DNA from: Paracentrotus lividus
Taxonomy: Eukaryota; Echinodermata; Echinoidea; Camarodonta; Echinidae
Length of the DNA stretch: 64,000 bases
Reading direction: 5' to 3'
NCBI GenBank assembly: GCA_940671915.1
Contig: CALNVZ010003426.1
Span: 30,697,082-30,761,081 of the forward strand
The position numbers and the translations under genes are program-made. Under the pieces are notes generated by a model that saw nothing but the letters and a program-made list of their open reading frames with translations, ran no database searches and was not told where the DNA came from. Position 1 is the first letter of the stretch. Each line of letters opens with the position of its first letter. This document shows, in pieces, positions 26,852 to 40,400 of this stretch.

Positions 26852-26988
26852 ACAATGTGATTTGAATATCATTCAATGTTACTGCATCCTTTTAAGGTAA
26901 GGGGCTGGGGACATTTTCCTATGCCTTTTCCTTGGCTATATGTCTCAAGTTCTCTATCCCTCTTTCTTTCTGTCTGTCTGTCTGTCTG

Positions 26989-27032
<44 letters not shown>

Positions 27033-27204
27033 CATGTATGTCGATTACATTCTTGAAAAGCTTTCAATGCTCTCCCTTTAAAATCTTATGCTATATATAG
27101 AAGTGCTATATAAATTTAACAATTATTATAGTCCTAATTATCAAACTTTTGCACGCAAATATATATTCGGTCATTTCTATGATCTTTCAGATACCCTTCC
27201 ATCA

Positions 27205-27285
27205 TATTGGAGTTAAAAATTTCGCAAGGACCAGCTCATGAAATTTATGAACATAAAACCACTAAACAAAAAATATGGTATTGGT
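27205..27285. mobile_element. TTCGCG-type MITE, partial copy
   Basis: AAAATTTCGCAAGGACCAGC followed by CATGAAATTTATGAACATAA resembles the right half of the 18,015 copy. The left half is absent. Confidence 0.45.
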
Positions 27286-27704
27286 CAAAGATTTAAAAAC
27301 AAATAATATTGCAAATTCTCTAAAACCTATTCTACTAACCATCTAATTGCCTCCCACCTATCAAAAGAGAGAGAGAGAGAGAGAGAGAAAGAAAGACAGA
27401 GCAAGACTAGACATTTTAAAAAAGTAAAGAAGGTCTATACTTAATAAAATAAAGTTTATACTAGCTGAAAATACATTAAAAACAATGTTAGAGTAAATAA
27501 GAAAACGAAAGCCAACTGGGTATCTGAAAAAGTTCATACCAATAATATGGTAGAAAAGTATAACGTTCAAAGTAATGTCAATAGAAACTATCCCATATGT
27601 ATGAAAGTAAGCCTACGTGTACAGGAATGTGGGTAATACTGCCACACCCTATTCTAGTCTGCAAGGAGGGTTTCTGAACACAAGATGGCGCTATACACAT
27701 ATGA

Positions 27705-28670
27705 GGTAAACAAATATTCCACCATCGATTACATGATAAAGGTGATTTCAAGTCGCCGTGGATTGTAAAAGTGAAAAGTATCTTAGATAAATGTGGAATG
27801 TCCAACATTTGGTTTGACCCAAATATTATTGTAAATGTTGATTGGATTAACTCATCAATTGGCCTGAGATTGGATGACATGGCAAAACAAAATTGGTGTG
27901 ATGAGATGAATAGAAATAGATTGTGTACTAATTATAGAATATTTAAGCAAATTAGTGCTTTTGAATCATATCTGATAAAATTGGATTTCGTAGATAGAAC
28001 TTCTCTTTGTAAGTTTCGCTGTGGAAACCATAGATTACCTGTGGCTAATGGTCGTTATCTACCTGATCAATCCCTTCAATATTGTACCCTATGTGATATC
28101 CAAGATCAAGGTGATGAATTTCATTATTTGTTCAAATGTTCTGCTTTTGATGATATTCGAAAACGTTTCATTCGGTTACACTATAGAAAAAGACCTAATG
28201 TTCAAAAAATGCTTATGTTATTCAACACTAAGAAAACCAAAGAGTTGAAAGATCTTTCACGTTTTTGTAAAATCATTATGTCAAGATTTTAATGTTTTTC
28301 ATGTTGCATATTGCTGTTTCGCACAAGTAAGTTAGTGTAATGTCAGTAAACAAGTTAGTTTATTTTTTTTTATTTTTTGTATGTAATTTCTTCTATGTAC
28401 TCTTTCTATGTTTCTCTTTTCTTTTTCTTTTTTACTCTCCTCATCTTCTCCCTCTTCAACTCCTCTACTACTACTTTTTTTTTCTTTCTTATTTTTTTTT
28501 CTTTTCTATATTATTCTACGTTTATGCCAAATATTGCCATTTACAACTTGTATGATTTTGATTGTATTTCTTCCATGCCCCCATGAGGGGCCGTTTCAAG
28601 AAATAAAATATCATTGTCATTGTCAAATATTATTGTCATTGTCATTGTCATTGTCATTGTCATTGTCATC
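27705..28670 (+). mobile_element. LINE 3' fragment: reverse-transcriptase C-terminus plus 3' tail
   Basis: A frame open from 27,705 to TAA at 28,290-28,292 encodes the segment after the reverse-transcriptase domain of non-LTR retrotransposons. It includes FKSPWIVKVKSILDKCGM, CKFRCGNHRLPVANGRY and a CCHC knuckle C-x2-C-x9-H-x4-C (CTLCD...HYLFKC). The 3' UTR is T-rich, contains CCCCATGAGGGG and AATAAA, and ends in about seven ATTGTC hexamers (28,612-28,670). Such short tandem tails are typical of CR1/L2-type LINEs. The upstream polymerase and endonuclease are missing (5' truncation). The surviving frame has no stop, which suggests a fairly young insertion. Confidence 0.9.
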
Positions 28671-29289
28671 AAACAGTTACCTCACTTGTCACCCCTGAGA
28701 TCTGTCTCATTTTCAACTACACAGAGTTCTCATTTAAATTGATTAATAAAATAGTGAGAAAATTTATTATATTGACCTTCTGGTGAAAAAAGGTAGGCCT
28801 AAGATGTGGCACCTACAGGTATATTGTTTATATTTGTAATGCAAGCTACCTGCATGGCGTAAACTATAGTGTTCAAAAGAAGGTAAATTACAAGGGTGAA
28901 CAAGTATATTTCAATCAGAGTCATTTGTAACTTGATTAATTGATTTAATTTTTGATTGATTGATTTCATCTGCGAAAAGAAAACAATATCAAATTAGAGG
29001 ATAACATAGAGCTTATTTCCAGTGGGGTCATAAATGTAGGCCTACCGAGTTAAAACTGTATTATTTACAGAAAGCAAAATATTATAAATGATAATAATCA
29101 TAATAAAAATAAGCTAGACAAGACTGTGTGAAATTATGTCCGAGCTGAATCAGACATCTGTATTTAAATTTTATATTAATTATTAAGCACATTCCTTTGT
29201 GAATAATGGAATAAATCAGCACAAAGGGAAATAGAAAGGGTCATAAAAATAAATAATTTTCAACTAAACTTCAATTGAAGAAGAATATA
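28671..29289. other. Intergenic, no gene seen
   Basis: AT-rich filler between the LINE fragment and the palindrome, with TAGGCCTA at 28,794 and 29,037. Confidence 0.4.
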
Positions 29290-30350
29290 CAGTGTGTTCC
29301 TAAAAAAGGTAATCGAAGTTCAAAGGTCAGTTATTTCAAAAGTATATGGTTTATTTCTGTGATTTGTTTACTAAAATACTAAGTAACTCATCAGCTTTAA
29401 TTTGAGACATTGCTTACGTCCAAACTGTAATGGGTCATAGAGTTCGGGTCCTTTGAAAGTGATTGGTACAAAACCCATTTTTTCCAAGTTTTTCGTTTTT
29501 AGGGTATGCAACCAACTTTTTATAAATTTTTGGTGTCATAATTTTGGGGGGTTTTGTCACACAAAGTTTCAATAAAATGCAATTTCATTTCTCAAAGGAC
29601 CTATCTCAATGGCAATGAGAGGGGTTCGCAATTATGAGACTCTTGAGTAGTGGAGACGTCGTGGTGACGTCTCCTGAGACTTCAGGGCGTGGAGGGAAAA
29701 TGGAACAAAAGTTGAAATTGTTCAATCTTTTAGTAGACTTCTTTGAGAAGCCAGAAGGTAAAAATTATTAGCCTGTTCGATTTCTTTTAATCGTTAGCAA
29801 GTTCCGACAACGTGTCTGCGACGTCGTGGATACTTAAGGGACGTCGCGGCAACCGTCCGCAAAGATGTCACAGAGACTTGCTCACGTATTAAAGAAGTTT
29901 ACTAAAAGATGGGACATGTTTGACATTTGTTTGATTTTTCTCGCGACTTCTTGCAGAATCAAGAGACGTCGCGGCGACCTCTCCGAGACTCCAGAGACTC
30001 ATGCATAATCGAGAACCCATATCATTGCCAGTGAGATAGGTTCTTTGAAAAATGAGATTGCATTTCATTGAAACTTTGTGTGACAAAACCCCCAAAACTA
30101 TGAAACCAAAATTTTATAAAAAGTTGGTTTCATACCCTAAAAACGAAAAACTTGGAAAAAATGGGTTTTGTACCTATCACCTTCAAAGGACCTTAACTCT
30201 GTGACCCATTACAATTTGGACGTGAGCAATGTCTCAAATTAAAGCTGATGAGTTACTTAGTATTTTAGTAAACAAATCACAAAAATAAACCATATACTTT
30301 TGAAATGACTGACCTTTGAACTTCGATTACCTTTTTTTAGGAACACACTG
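29290..30350. mobile_element. 1,061-bp near-complete palindromic (foldback) element
   Basis: Ends CAGTGTGTTCCTAAAAAAGG and its reverse complement, with TA on both sides. The outer arms match for at least 340 bp (shared blocks such as AAACCCATTTTTTCCAAG and GATGAGTTACTTAGTATTTT in opposite orientation). Weaker pairing continues through TCTTTTAGTAGACTTCTTT to a centre near 29,825. The core is rich in GAGACGTCG. No transposase is encoded. TA target sites suggest Tc1/mariner-type mobilisation. Confidence 0.92.
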
Positions 30351-30352
30351 TA

Positions 30353-33300
30353 TAACCAAAGACAAATTAAAATAGCGAAACATAACACCACCATTTACAA
30401 AATGTAGGCCTAGAACCTCGAGGGAAAAAAATTCTCAACTAATTGCCTATATACTACTATTTACATGTAGGGCATAATATTCACGTACACATTGTCTTCA
30501 TTCACATATTTTACCAATATAAATCTCCAAGACAATGAGGAAATTATATATAAATAATGTATCTCTAAGTCTACTCAGATTGACTATGTCAATTTCAATA
30601 GAGATTAGTTCCCTGATGATGATGATGATGATGAATGGTGGATAACAGGTAAAGTAGGCCCTATAGATTTAATGTACTGAAATGAACATTCTAAACCTAA
30701 CACGTTAGAGACAAAGATATCACTATAGCAATGTTATTTATTTCTCTACAATATTGCTCGTTTTTTTTTTTTTTTTTTTCATTAAACAAATCTAAAAAAT
30801 ATTGCAAATTAAATAAAAACAAAATAAGCATAGGTCTACAATGCATATTCTATAAAGAACCTGAATGTGGTAGACTATAAAGGGGGTTATTGTGCAGCCA
30901 TGGCAGGTAAAGAATTAAATAAGACTTAGAATAAGATCAGTAGCCTATCAATGGAATTGAAATATCCCTTTATATATATACTGATGTTCCATACATTTAC
31001 CTCCATTGTATGGAATATAAGATCTAGGTTGTTTTAATAAGTAGATCTACATGTTCACAATTATTGGGGCACAAAGAGTAGAAAATGAGTTTCTTTATTT
31101 GGGAATTGGACTGTTGAAGGGCATATCATACAAAACTGCATCAAGGTGCCTCGATCATTGGAAAATGTATCATTGATGATGAAAATGATCATTGCATAAC
31201 ATCAAAATAAAATCAAATCGAAAGCAATACAAATAATTGGTATTAGATCAAGCTACCGGTATATCTCATTCCCTGACATGACCACTCTCACCAGCTCACT
31301 ATTTTTCCTCCAATAGTACACGCTGGTTGCACTAACAAGAGAGACAGTTTACAAATTTATAACAAAACATATTCATTCATTAGTGAAGGCAATATCAAGG
31401 AAAGGGACAAGTAATTATAACAAAACTTTTAGACTGACTCTAGCCCTACCTTTGTCACTTGTCTCGGACTTTTGCTTTCGTTGAATGAATGAAAGTGTAC
31501 GTCCACAGATTGTTACTTTGGTGTGTTTACGTTTTACTACACCGCTCTCTTTATTTACACGTCGCAGATTACATGCCGATTACATAGGCCTGATCACGTG
31601 AAGACTGGAGACCTTGAAATCCGGGAATCCAGGGTAGCTCGCGGTGTGTGTATTCATGTATGCGTGGGATCGGAGCCTAGGGGTGGGCAGCCCACCCCCC
31701 CCCCCCCCCCCCCTCCCCCGTGGCGGATCGGCGGGGGTAAGGGGGTTGAACTCCTCTCACCACTTGGGCATACAAAAAACGGCTACAATAAGTGCCTAGC
31801 ACCGGGGGTGGGGGGAGAGGGGCACATTTTTAAATTATTATTTAAGGGACACTTTCGACCATGAAGAGCAAGATATTTATAAATATATAGGGAAGGATTT
31901 GACGTAGAATCTATGCTTTAAAAAATCTTAATAGTTTTTTTCTCCCCCCCCCCTTTTTTTTCCCCCACCGTTCTAGCTTTAACAAAGAAGGGAGAGAAAC
32001 GTGTTGTGATCAAAAAGCAATTTCAAACTAAATTTGAGGCTGAATCATAGTTTCTGACGACCTTTCCTACTGATTTGGAGAAACATTTTACATGTGATCC
32101 TGAAATGATTTGGGGTATAGGAGCGCGCATTACAAAAAATTAAAAATAAAAAGAGTATCAATTTTGGATAAAAAGTGTGGGGGTTGTTAGGCCAATTCTT
32201 CCAACAAGACACTTTCAGTAGCAACAAGAGGTTATTGGTTTCATTCATACCTCTTAGTATGCTATGATATAAAAGTGCCCCTTTAAACAAAAATGTCTAT
32301 GGGACTTTTCAGATGTTTTAATATAGGGTTGTCTTTTTCTTATTACTTTCTGATTAAGGGGGAGAAGAAGTGCCTCTTTTCAATGTTAAAATGCACGGGG
32401 ACATCCTTTAATTGTGCGCATATATATGTTCCTATATTAACTAGTATTTCCTCTATCCTCAAATCAGTCAGAAAAGTTGTTGTTTCCCCCTCTCATTTTC
32501 TTTTAACTCACTGAACTTGTCATTTTTCTCTTTTATTTTCTTTTAAAAATCTTAGTCACTCTTTGTCCCTCTCTTTCCCTCCATATTATTGTATTTCTTG
32601 TTCTTCTAATTCTTCTAACATTTGTTTTCTCTCACATTTTCCTCTTTTAACTCTCCCTTCCCCCTCTCTTTCTCTCTCTCTCTCTCTCCCTGTCCCTGCT
32701 CTTTATTAATTTCTTCTTCCTGTCACAAAGTTTTCATCTTTCTCACTCTCACCATACAACACTTCTTTGATCTCTTCCACATTCATGAATTATGTAAAGT
32801 ACACTGAAATAATATACATCAAGTTCACTTCTGAATTGGCGATTCCAGACAAAAATTGATCAATTTTTAATACCCTATACACATTACATCTGTATGGAGG
32901 GTTGAAGGGAATTCACATCACTCCTTCCCCCGGTCAGTTACATTCTTTCATATGGCATATATATTACAATTCATGAAAACACAAACTATAAGAATGATAA
33001 TAATAATAATAAACAATTAGCTCACATCGATTCCACGGGCAAGCTCAAAGTAGGTTGCCTACAATAATTTCTTTACTACAGGAGCGTATGGAATAGGGCG
33101 AGGTTTCAAGTTTATACAATGTATATAATTAATCTACATATTCTATATTCCAGTAATATATGGGATTTTGTACAATAACAAATTCATTATATTGCTATGC
33201 AAAGCATTATATCTATTTTACTACAGCAATGAATTATTTTCTCACCAATGTATCTCCATTTAACATTCAGATAGTCAGTTATCTTATCTACATGTAATAT

Positions 33301-36300
33301 AAACAATTCAGCACATACATGGTACTGCTCAATATTATAGGGGGACAGGCTTTATTTTTAACACAAATTAAAAGATCATCATTTCTTATAAATCAATCAA
33401 ATCGCATTCTTCCCCACTGGCTGTCATTATAAACAATGGTATTTAACAAATAAAACCTTACCGATATTCATCTTGTATAAAGGGATAGTGTCAGGTGTTG
33501 AAACATGAATTTGGTAGCAAAGATAATAAAATTCAGTTCTTGAAACTGCATTTTAGTGTCAGTGCCCTTCCAGACGTTTGGATATATTATCTCAGCTCTA
33601 GCTCTATCTGCCCCGATTAAAATACCTGAAGCATTCAAGGGATTTCTTCCTACGGGCATTGACTCACTTGGATCGAGTGAGGCATATTGCAAATTGATGT
33701 TTCTGAGAATTGTAGAGATTAACACTACACCATTGACACAAACACCTTTAGAGCTATTCTGGTTGAAGTCCTTGTAGAAGGAAACAAACAAAGCTATCAA
33801 AATGATCATTTTCCAGCTTCAATTACATATTAATTACCCAGCTTTGTTACCATTGTTCAAGTCATGGTTTAATACAAGTAAATCATACTAACAATAAATC
33901 CTGCTATAGTGTTTTTCCCATCACAGTTAAGTACATATCAAAATATATTGCAGTGGGAAACTACTAATAACTCTGGAAAAGATGTCGGAATTATATATTT
34001 TGCCTAGCAAGGAGGAAAAAAAATCAAGAGAAGATTAATCAAGACTATGCAGTACAAGTAGACTAATGAGATAAGATAAACATACTAAAATATAAAATAT
34101 AAAGAGTCTATACATACAGACAAGATACTGCTAGTTTTAAACATAGAATTCTTGGACGATACAAATTGGACATTTAATAAATATCATTTTCATAGCAAAT
34201 GTTATTAGATTCTTTGAATGCTGTCAACATCCATTAATCATAACTGCTTGTAATGAATGAGAGATAGATAGTAGGGGATCAGGAGGAGTAGGGAAAGAAA
34301 GACATGAGATTGATAGAATGTGTGAGGAATAGAGAAGTAAAGGGAGGAACAATGCTTACAACCCCAAATTTAGCCTTGTCATCAAATCGTACAACAAAAT
34401 TACAAATTGAAACTACATGTATGCATCTGCAGTAGAAATACGTCATTTTCAAGAAACTTAAAAAAAAAAAAAAAAAAATGTAGAGCTCCGGTTAGAAGCA
34501 AGACATTCCATCCTTTAGAGAAGAATATTTCTTCTTGTTTGGTTCTAATATTTTATCGGAAAAACAATCAACGTATTTCATCACTACTTATTTATTTTCA
34601 TTTGTCTAATCAAATATTTTGTTGAAGACAAACAGTTTGTGAAAAATAGAAATACATGTCATTACTATTACTCAAGCATTTCATATCATGATTTGTTTGA
34701 AACAGTGTTGAATTGTATCTAACTATTCATATAGAAAACATTGAATCACAATCGCACAATCACCAATTTACGGCTGTGGACAATTTCATGACCAATCAAT
34801 AAAAGTGAATGACATATCTGCCAAGACAAGTGTTTTAGACAACAAAGAGACACACAACATTCCATATAAAAAGAACAAATTCAATTTGAAGTGTAAAGAC
34901 ATACCTCTTCTTTTACGCAATTTTATTGCAGTATGTACATATATCGCAATCATCAAGAAATAAATCCATCTGTGAACCACCAATACAAAGTGCTGAATCC
35001 AACATCCCATAAACAGGTTTGAGGGAGAACATCATTAAAAAAACAAGCAGTTATCTATTCGAAGGAGAACAAAAAAATCTTTGAGTAATTAGTGCTAGAG
35101 CAGTAAGAGTATCGACAGATTTGAAGTAGAAAATAGCAAAAATAGCATGAAAGCAGCATAAGGTTGGAGTTGCACAAATAGAGATGGAAAGTATTAATCT
35201 AAACTATAAAGAAAGAAAAAACCCTTCGTAAAATTTAAAACTATGCATGTAATCACCAAAATGGGAGGGTTTAAATCCTAGACTGTCATTATATTCATTC
35301 TGCTCCACTTACAAATGACTGGTTTGTTAATGATTATGTTTGTAACAAGCTTCAACGCACTTTCAATGATGTCAGAATATCAGTTTAAATGTTTGATGTC
35401 ACTCTTTTGGAATACTTGTGGCAATTTGGAAGAACATTTATCTAATTACAAATTATCCCAAAAAGGAAGGAACCCTTTTGAGTATAAGTGTACCATAAAA
35501 TATGTACTTTAACTGGATTTACGTCAAAACAACACTAGCATTGGTTTAAAAATCCTTGGCTGCTTTGATGTGACTATGTATAGTCCCTCATGTACCTTAA
35601 TCATATTCCAAGAGATTTTATAATTAATCCAGATGTCTACAGAGACATAGAGGGATAGCAGAGTTGGTTGTAGTATAAAACATTACGTATAAAACAATAA
35701 GTGAAAAAAAAATGAAAGCACAAATCCAATACCACATCTTCAACAGAACAAATCCACTCTCTTTGTTCTCCCCTTCTCTATTATATTATTTTTCTAAATT
35801 ATTGTTAGATATATCTATCTTACTCCTATCAAAGTGTAATTACTACAGGTATACCAAGTTTGAAAACTTGACAAAGGAGATGACAGAATTTCAATAGTTC
35901 AACAAGAACCAAGAACTACACTAAAAATACAAAATCAATCAATCAATCAGAATTTGAAACAGACATTCACAATGATATCAAAATTAAATTATATTACTGG
36001 AGAAAGACAGTTCAGCTGGACTAAATATATATTCACAAGTTAAATTAATCAAAAATATTTTATCTTGTGATTTTGCCTTGTGCAAGACAGGGTAGTCAAA
36101 CATTGTTTTCTCCTATACAATATCGAAACATGGCCTACAACAGACAGAAAAACTATGAAATGATCTATCTTATTAATATTATAATTTGGGGTAACATAGT
36201 CTCCCTTCAGGCAGTTTGTAATCATCAATTTCTAATTTTAAGATGGCTTCTACAGTAGCAGGTACGTATTTGGTTGGTTCTATTCACAGAGATCCCCACT

Positions 36301-37338
36301 GATCCCATACACCAATGTACTGGAGATTGCTCTATACGGTGAGATTTTATTTAATCATTCTTTCTGTCAAGTGGTTCTACAAACTTTTCTATTACTGTCC
36401 TTTTTAGAATTATATCAAGCAGAAATATATTTCACCAAGGAAGGATTTGGTATAGGGCATAATCTTTACGAATTAATGTTGAAGTTTTACTTTACATTCA
36501 ATACATAACATTGATTACATCACACAGATAGGGTACAAAAATGATTAAATCCGTCTTTTGTCTCTAATTTTTTCTGTTTTTCATTTTTTTCTTCAAAATG
36601 TTACATCACAAATCCAACATTTTTCTGAATTCCTATGTACAATATATATTCAACATCTTTCTCTATGCCCTTGCCTGACAAGGCAACACAAGGGAATACT
36701 CACATTTCAGCTAAACGTCCCAAAATGTATTTCACTGTGTCATAAAACACACTGCTTTATATCTATGGGACTAGCTTTTTATCATTATTTATCAAATTTA
36801 CTGGTATAACACTACATGTATTTGGGGAATTTGCATTTAGTTTCTTTATATAAATGATATAATGGCATACTTTTATAAACAAACACAACATTCATATATA
36901 TTTTCTAATGTATTCCTTCTTTCAAAAAATATTAAATATTGCTTTGACAAAGGAATAGCATTTAATACAAGGGCATGTCTGGGTATGGTTAGGGGCAATG
37001 AAGCTTGAACTGGAGTGAAACTATACTACGCTTAGTCATATGAAAGGTATTCCAGATGATGTTGGTTGAAACAGTTATTCAACATCATCCACTGTTGTTA
37101 TCATCATTGTCTTTGATACTTGGCGATAATATTACTAAAACTGGTTAAAACCAGTGCCAAGTATTCATAACCAGATTAAACTCAACCAACAGTTTGCCTT
37201 CAAAGATGCATTAATCACATGACTAATCAATTCACAGGCAGTACAAACATTTCAACTCGGAATGACCTTATCTCTGAAGAAAATCAAACTGAAGCCACTT
37301 GGAACCAGACTCATCCAGTTTGTAGTGGATAGAGCTGC
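30353..37338. other. Flank and probable 3' UTR side of AP2A, otherwise gene-free
   Basis: The part next to 37,338 must hold the AP2A 3' UTR (minus strand). AATAAA on that strand at 36,347-36,352 is a candidate poly(A) signal about 1 kb past the stop; this is unproven. Other contents are a T20 run near 30,758, a C-run/GC-rich block at 31,640-31,830 and pyrimidine-rich DNA at 32,460-32,790. An unidentified frame open on both strands lies near 33,470-33,810. Confidence 0.4.
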
Positions 37339-37416
37339 CTAGAACTGGGTTGCAAACAAGTCACAAAGTACCTTTGATACAACAGGTTTACTGGTCCTTA
37401 ACGTTAGTCTGTACAT
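37339..37416 (-). CDS. AP2A: AP2A window exon 21 (C-terminus and stop)
   Basis: After gttacag reads [20 protein letters not shown], then FATQF and TAG. The two arginines of YRLTLR belong to the ligand-binding platform. The C-terminus aligns with the vertebrate end, which finishes SEQF. Confidence 0.97.
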   Translation of the reverse strand: MYRLTLRTSKPVVSKVLCDLFATQF

Positions 37417-40400
37417 CTGTAACAAAAAAGACAAAACATTGCAATATGAAAATCATATCATCATTCTCAATTAAATTTTCATTACTAAATTAATTAACGT
37501 TAACTTATAAAATTATCTAAAGGTTGCGGAAAGGCAAGTCTGATGCTCAATCCTATAAAACAGGACCAAGTGCACCATCATGGCATCCATCATCATCACC
37601 CATCATCATCACCACCACCAAAACCATCATCATCACCACCATCAAAACCACCACAATCATCATCACCACAATCCCATAATCACCACCACCATCATCATCA
37701 CCACCACCATTACTATCATCATCAACAACACCACCATTACCACTACCATCATCACCACCATCATCATCATCCCCACCATCACCATCACCATCATCACCAA
37801 CACCACCATTACCACTACCAACATTACCAACACCATCAGAAAAACTGCCATCACCACTAACACCCCCATTATCACCACCACCATCAAAACCACCACCATC
37901 ATCACCACCATCACCACCATCATCATCACCACCATTACTATCACCATCAAAACCACCACCATCACCACCAACACCAGCATCACCACCACGATATCTTACC
38001 CTTGCTTGTTGGTTAGGTTCTAAGCGCATGAGACATCCAATCTGAAGTGCCTTGGTATGGATGATACCTGCTCCTACAAAATTATCAGGGTTGGGATCCA
38101 CTCCATCCAGGAGACCTATTCCAGTCCCCATCAGCTGAAAAATAAAAGGTTTAAAAGGTTTAGATGTAATTGTCCTGAATGTGAGAAAGGTGAAAAAAAA
38201 AAATACTGTGACTTTTCAAATCATTTCCATGTTATTTCAGAAGAATGTTTAATTGAAAAGGTCACAGTCAACAAATACCCTCAATATGATATGACAAGAT
38301 CCAGCTGAAATGTTCACATCAAATATTAGTGTGTAGTCTCATATACACATTTTTGTGTGCAGTGCATGACAATTTCATCATTTTTGTGGTTTCCAAAACC
38401 TTTCATAATACAACTTCTTAGGTGAACTATAATCAACCTTCCCAGATCACTTTGAGATAGTTTCAATCTCATGACCACAGCGGGGCATTCTGATTATATT
38501 TGACTTGTCGTCAATGAATGGGTTAATACTTGGACTTTAGAAATGTGTATTGTTGCCCAGCAGACCCTACACTTTTTTCATCTTCATGTATGATTACCAG
38601 AGAAGGCTTGACATGTTCTTTACGTATTACCAATAATTGTTTATCAAATTTCACTATGAATGATAAATGGAAAGAAAAAAAGTCATGCTGTAACGTATTA
38701 CTGATAATTGTTTATCAAATTTCACTATGAATGATAAAAGGAAAGACAAAAAGTCATGCTGTAACAAATTATAACACAAAAAAAAAAACAAACAAACAAA
38801 AAAAAAATTCAATTTATGTCTATAGAAATTTAAAGCATTAGTGTAATTCATATTTAAGTGATAAGTGTATGCAGCATTCTAACACAGGTCATTATCTTAC
38901 CTTTGTTCTGTTCACAGCCGTGTCCATAGGAAACTTGGCCTCAAAGATATTCTGGGACTCTTGCGCCGCACTGTATGGAAGAAAAGAGAAATATATAGTA
39001 AGCAGAGTTCATACACATACAAAACTGTACTGGAACCTCAATAGAATATTGGGGAGACCACATGTCCAGAGTCTGCTTATGTCCTGGCATTGCTTGAGGG
39101 TGCGAAGGCCAGATGATCACAGAGGCTGCATAATAGTCATCAAGCACTCGCTAAGTTACGCTCCTTTTAGTAAACTCTTCTAATTCGACACATCTACAAA
39201 AACACACCAGACCTCGGTTCTTTTGATATCGAGTTCAGTTTGAACAATGTTCAGACTCCAGTTTCGTTATATGATGGAAATGTTGGAATCATTAGCAAGC
39301 ATTAATATTGAGGTAAATCAATCATATATTGTACATAAATAAGCTATGTATACACAAATTAGACTTCAGAGCAATGTAAATTATGGTGGCCATAGCTGGG
39401 GGGCTTCCAATGGGCTATGCAATGAGCCAGGTGCGTGTTTGTCTGCGCGTATGTTAACTTTCTTTTACGCATACTGAAAGCCCCCAAGTTAGAAATTTGC
39501 ACCCCCCAAAAAAGGGAAAAAAGAGCACCCAAACCGAATTGGATACTGTTTTGGAGAGTCATACATGTAGGAGGAATTATTTTGTATAAACATCTAGGTC
39601 AAATTTTGAAGGGGTAATAGCGATAGGGGAATTCCAGATTACTTACGCTCCTAGTAGCTTCCAGCGGCTGAAGAAGTCTTGTGAGTTCATGGTAGTGCCT
39701 TCAAAGAACTTGGACATCATAACAGGAACCTTGAGTGTCATACGCTGTACAGACCCACCAACACTGCAGAGAGGTGAAAAAGAAACAAAAGATCAATCTT
39801 CCATCTATTCATATCTGTGTTGAAAAATGTAAGAAAGCATTCCCCAAAAAGTCCCCCTCCAAACCCTAAACTCACAGAAACAAAAATATTCCATATTGTT
39901 TTGTTTTGCTTTTTTTTTTTTTTTTTTCCTTTCTTTTTTGTTTAGCTGATCACATATACTCAAGGGCCTGTACAGCATGAAAAAAAAGCCATTGCCCATG
40001 TCTGTAAGAACCACTAAAGAATGGGCAAAATGTTTTTTTTTTTTTAGTTGCCATACAGCAGAGTGGATGTGATCCACGACAAGATGGGTTCAGCAAAACT
40101 GTTGCCGTCTCCTGAGGTGTTGGGAAGGGAATACTCTATGGGGAAAATTCCTGCTCACAAGATCAAAGGGTTGCTTCAGTGCAGCAAGGATGTAAACTCT
40201 CAACAGTATAAATAGGAGTCTGCAATTATTTATGCATCCTCCTGAATAACTTTTATTCCCTACAGAAGGAAAAAAAGAGACAAAGAGAAGGATCCCATGT
40301 ATTACTGATAGTATCTTTGTTTATACTAAATGAAGGTAAGCAATTTTTCTTGCAATCTCCCAATACCTTTTGCACTTAGAAACACCAGTGTGAAGCGCCC

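Noticed and set aside
27578-27880. 100-codon minus-strand frame
   Set aside because: Antisense shadow of the LINE fragment.
37543-38023. Poly-His and Thr/Ile-rich frames on the plus strand
   Set aside because: Translations of the (CAC/CAT)n tract in AP2A intron 20; the real coding sequence here is on the minus strand.
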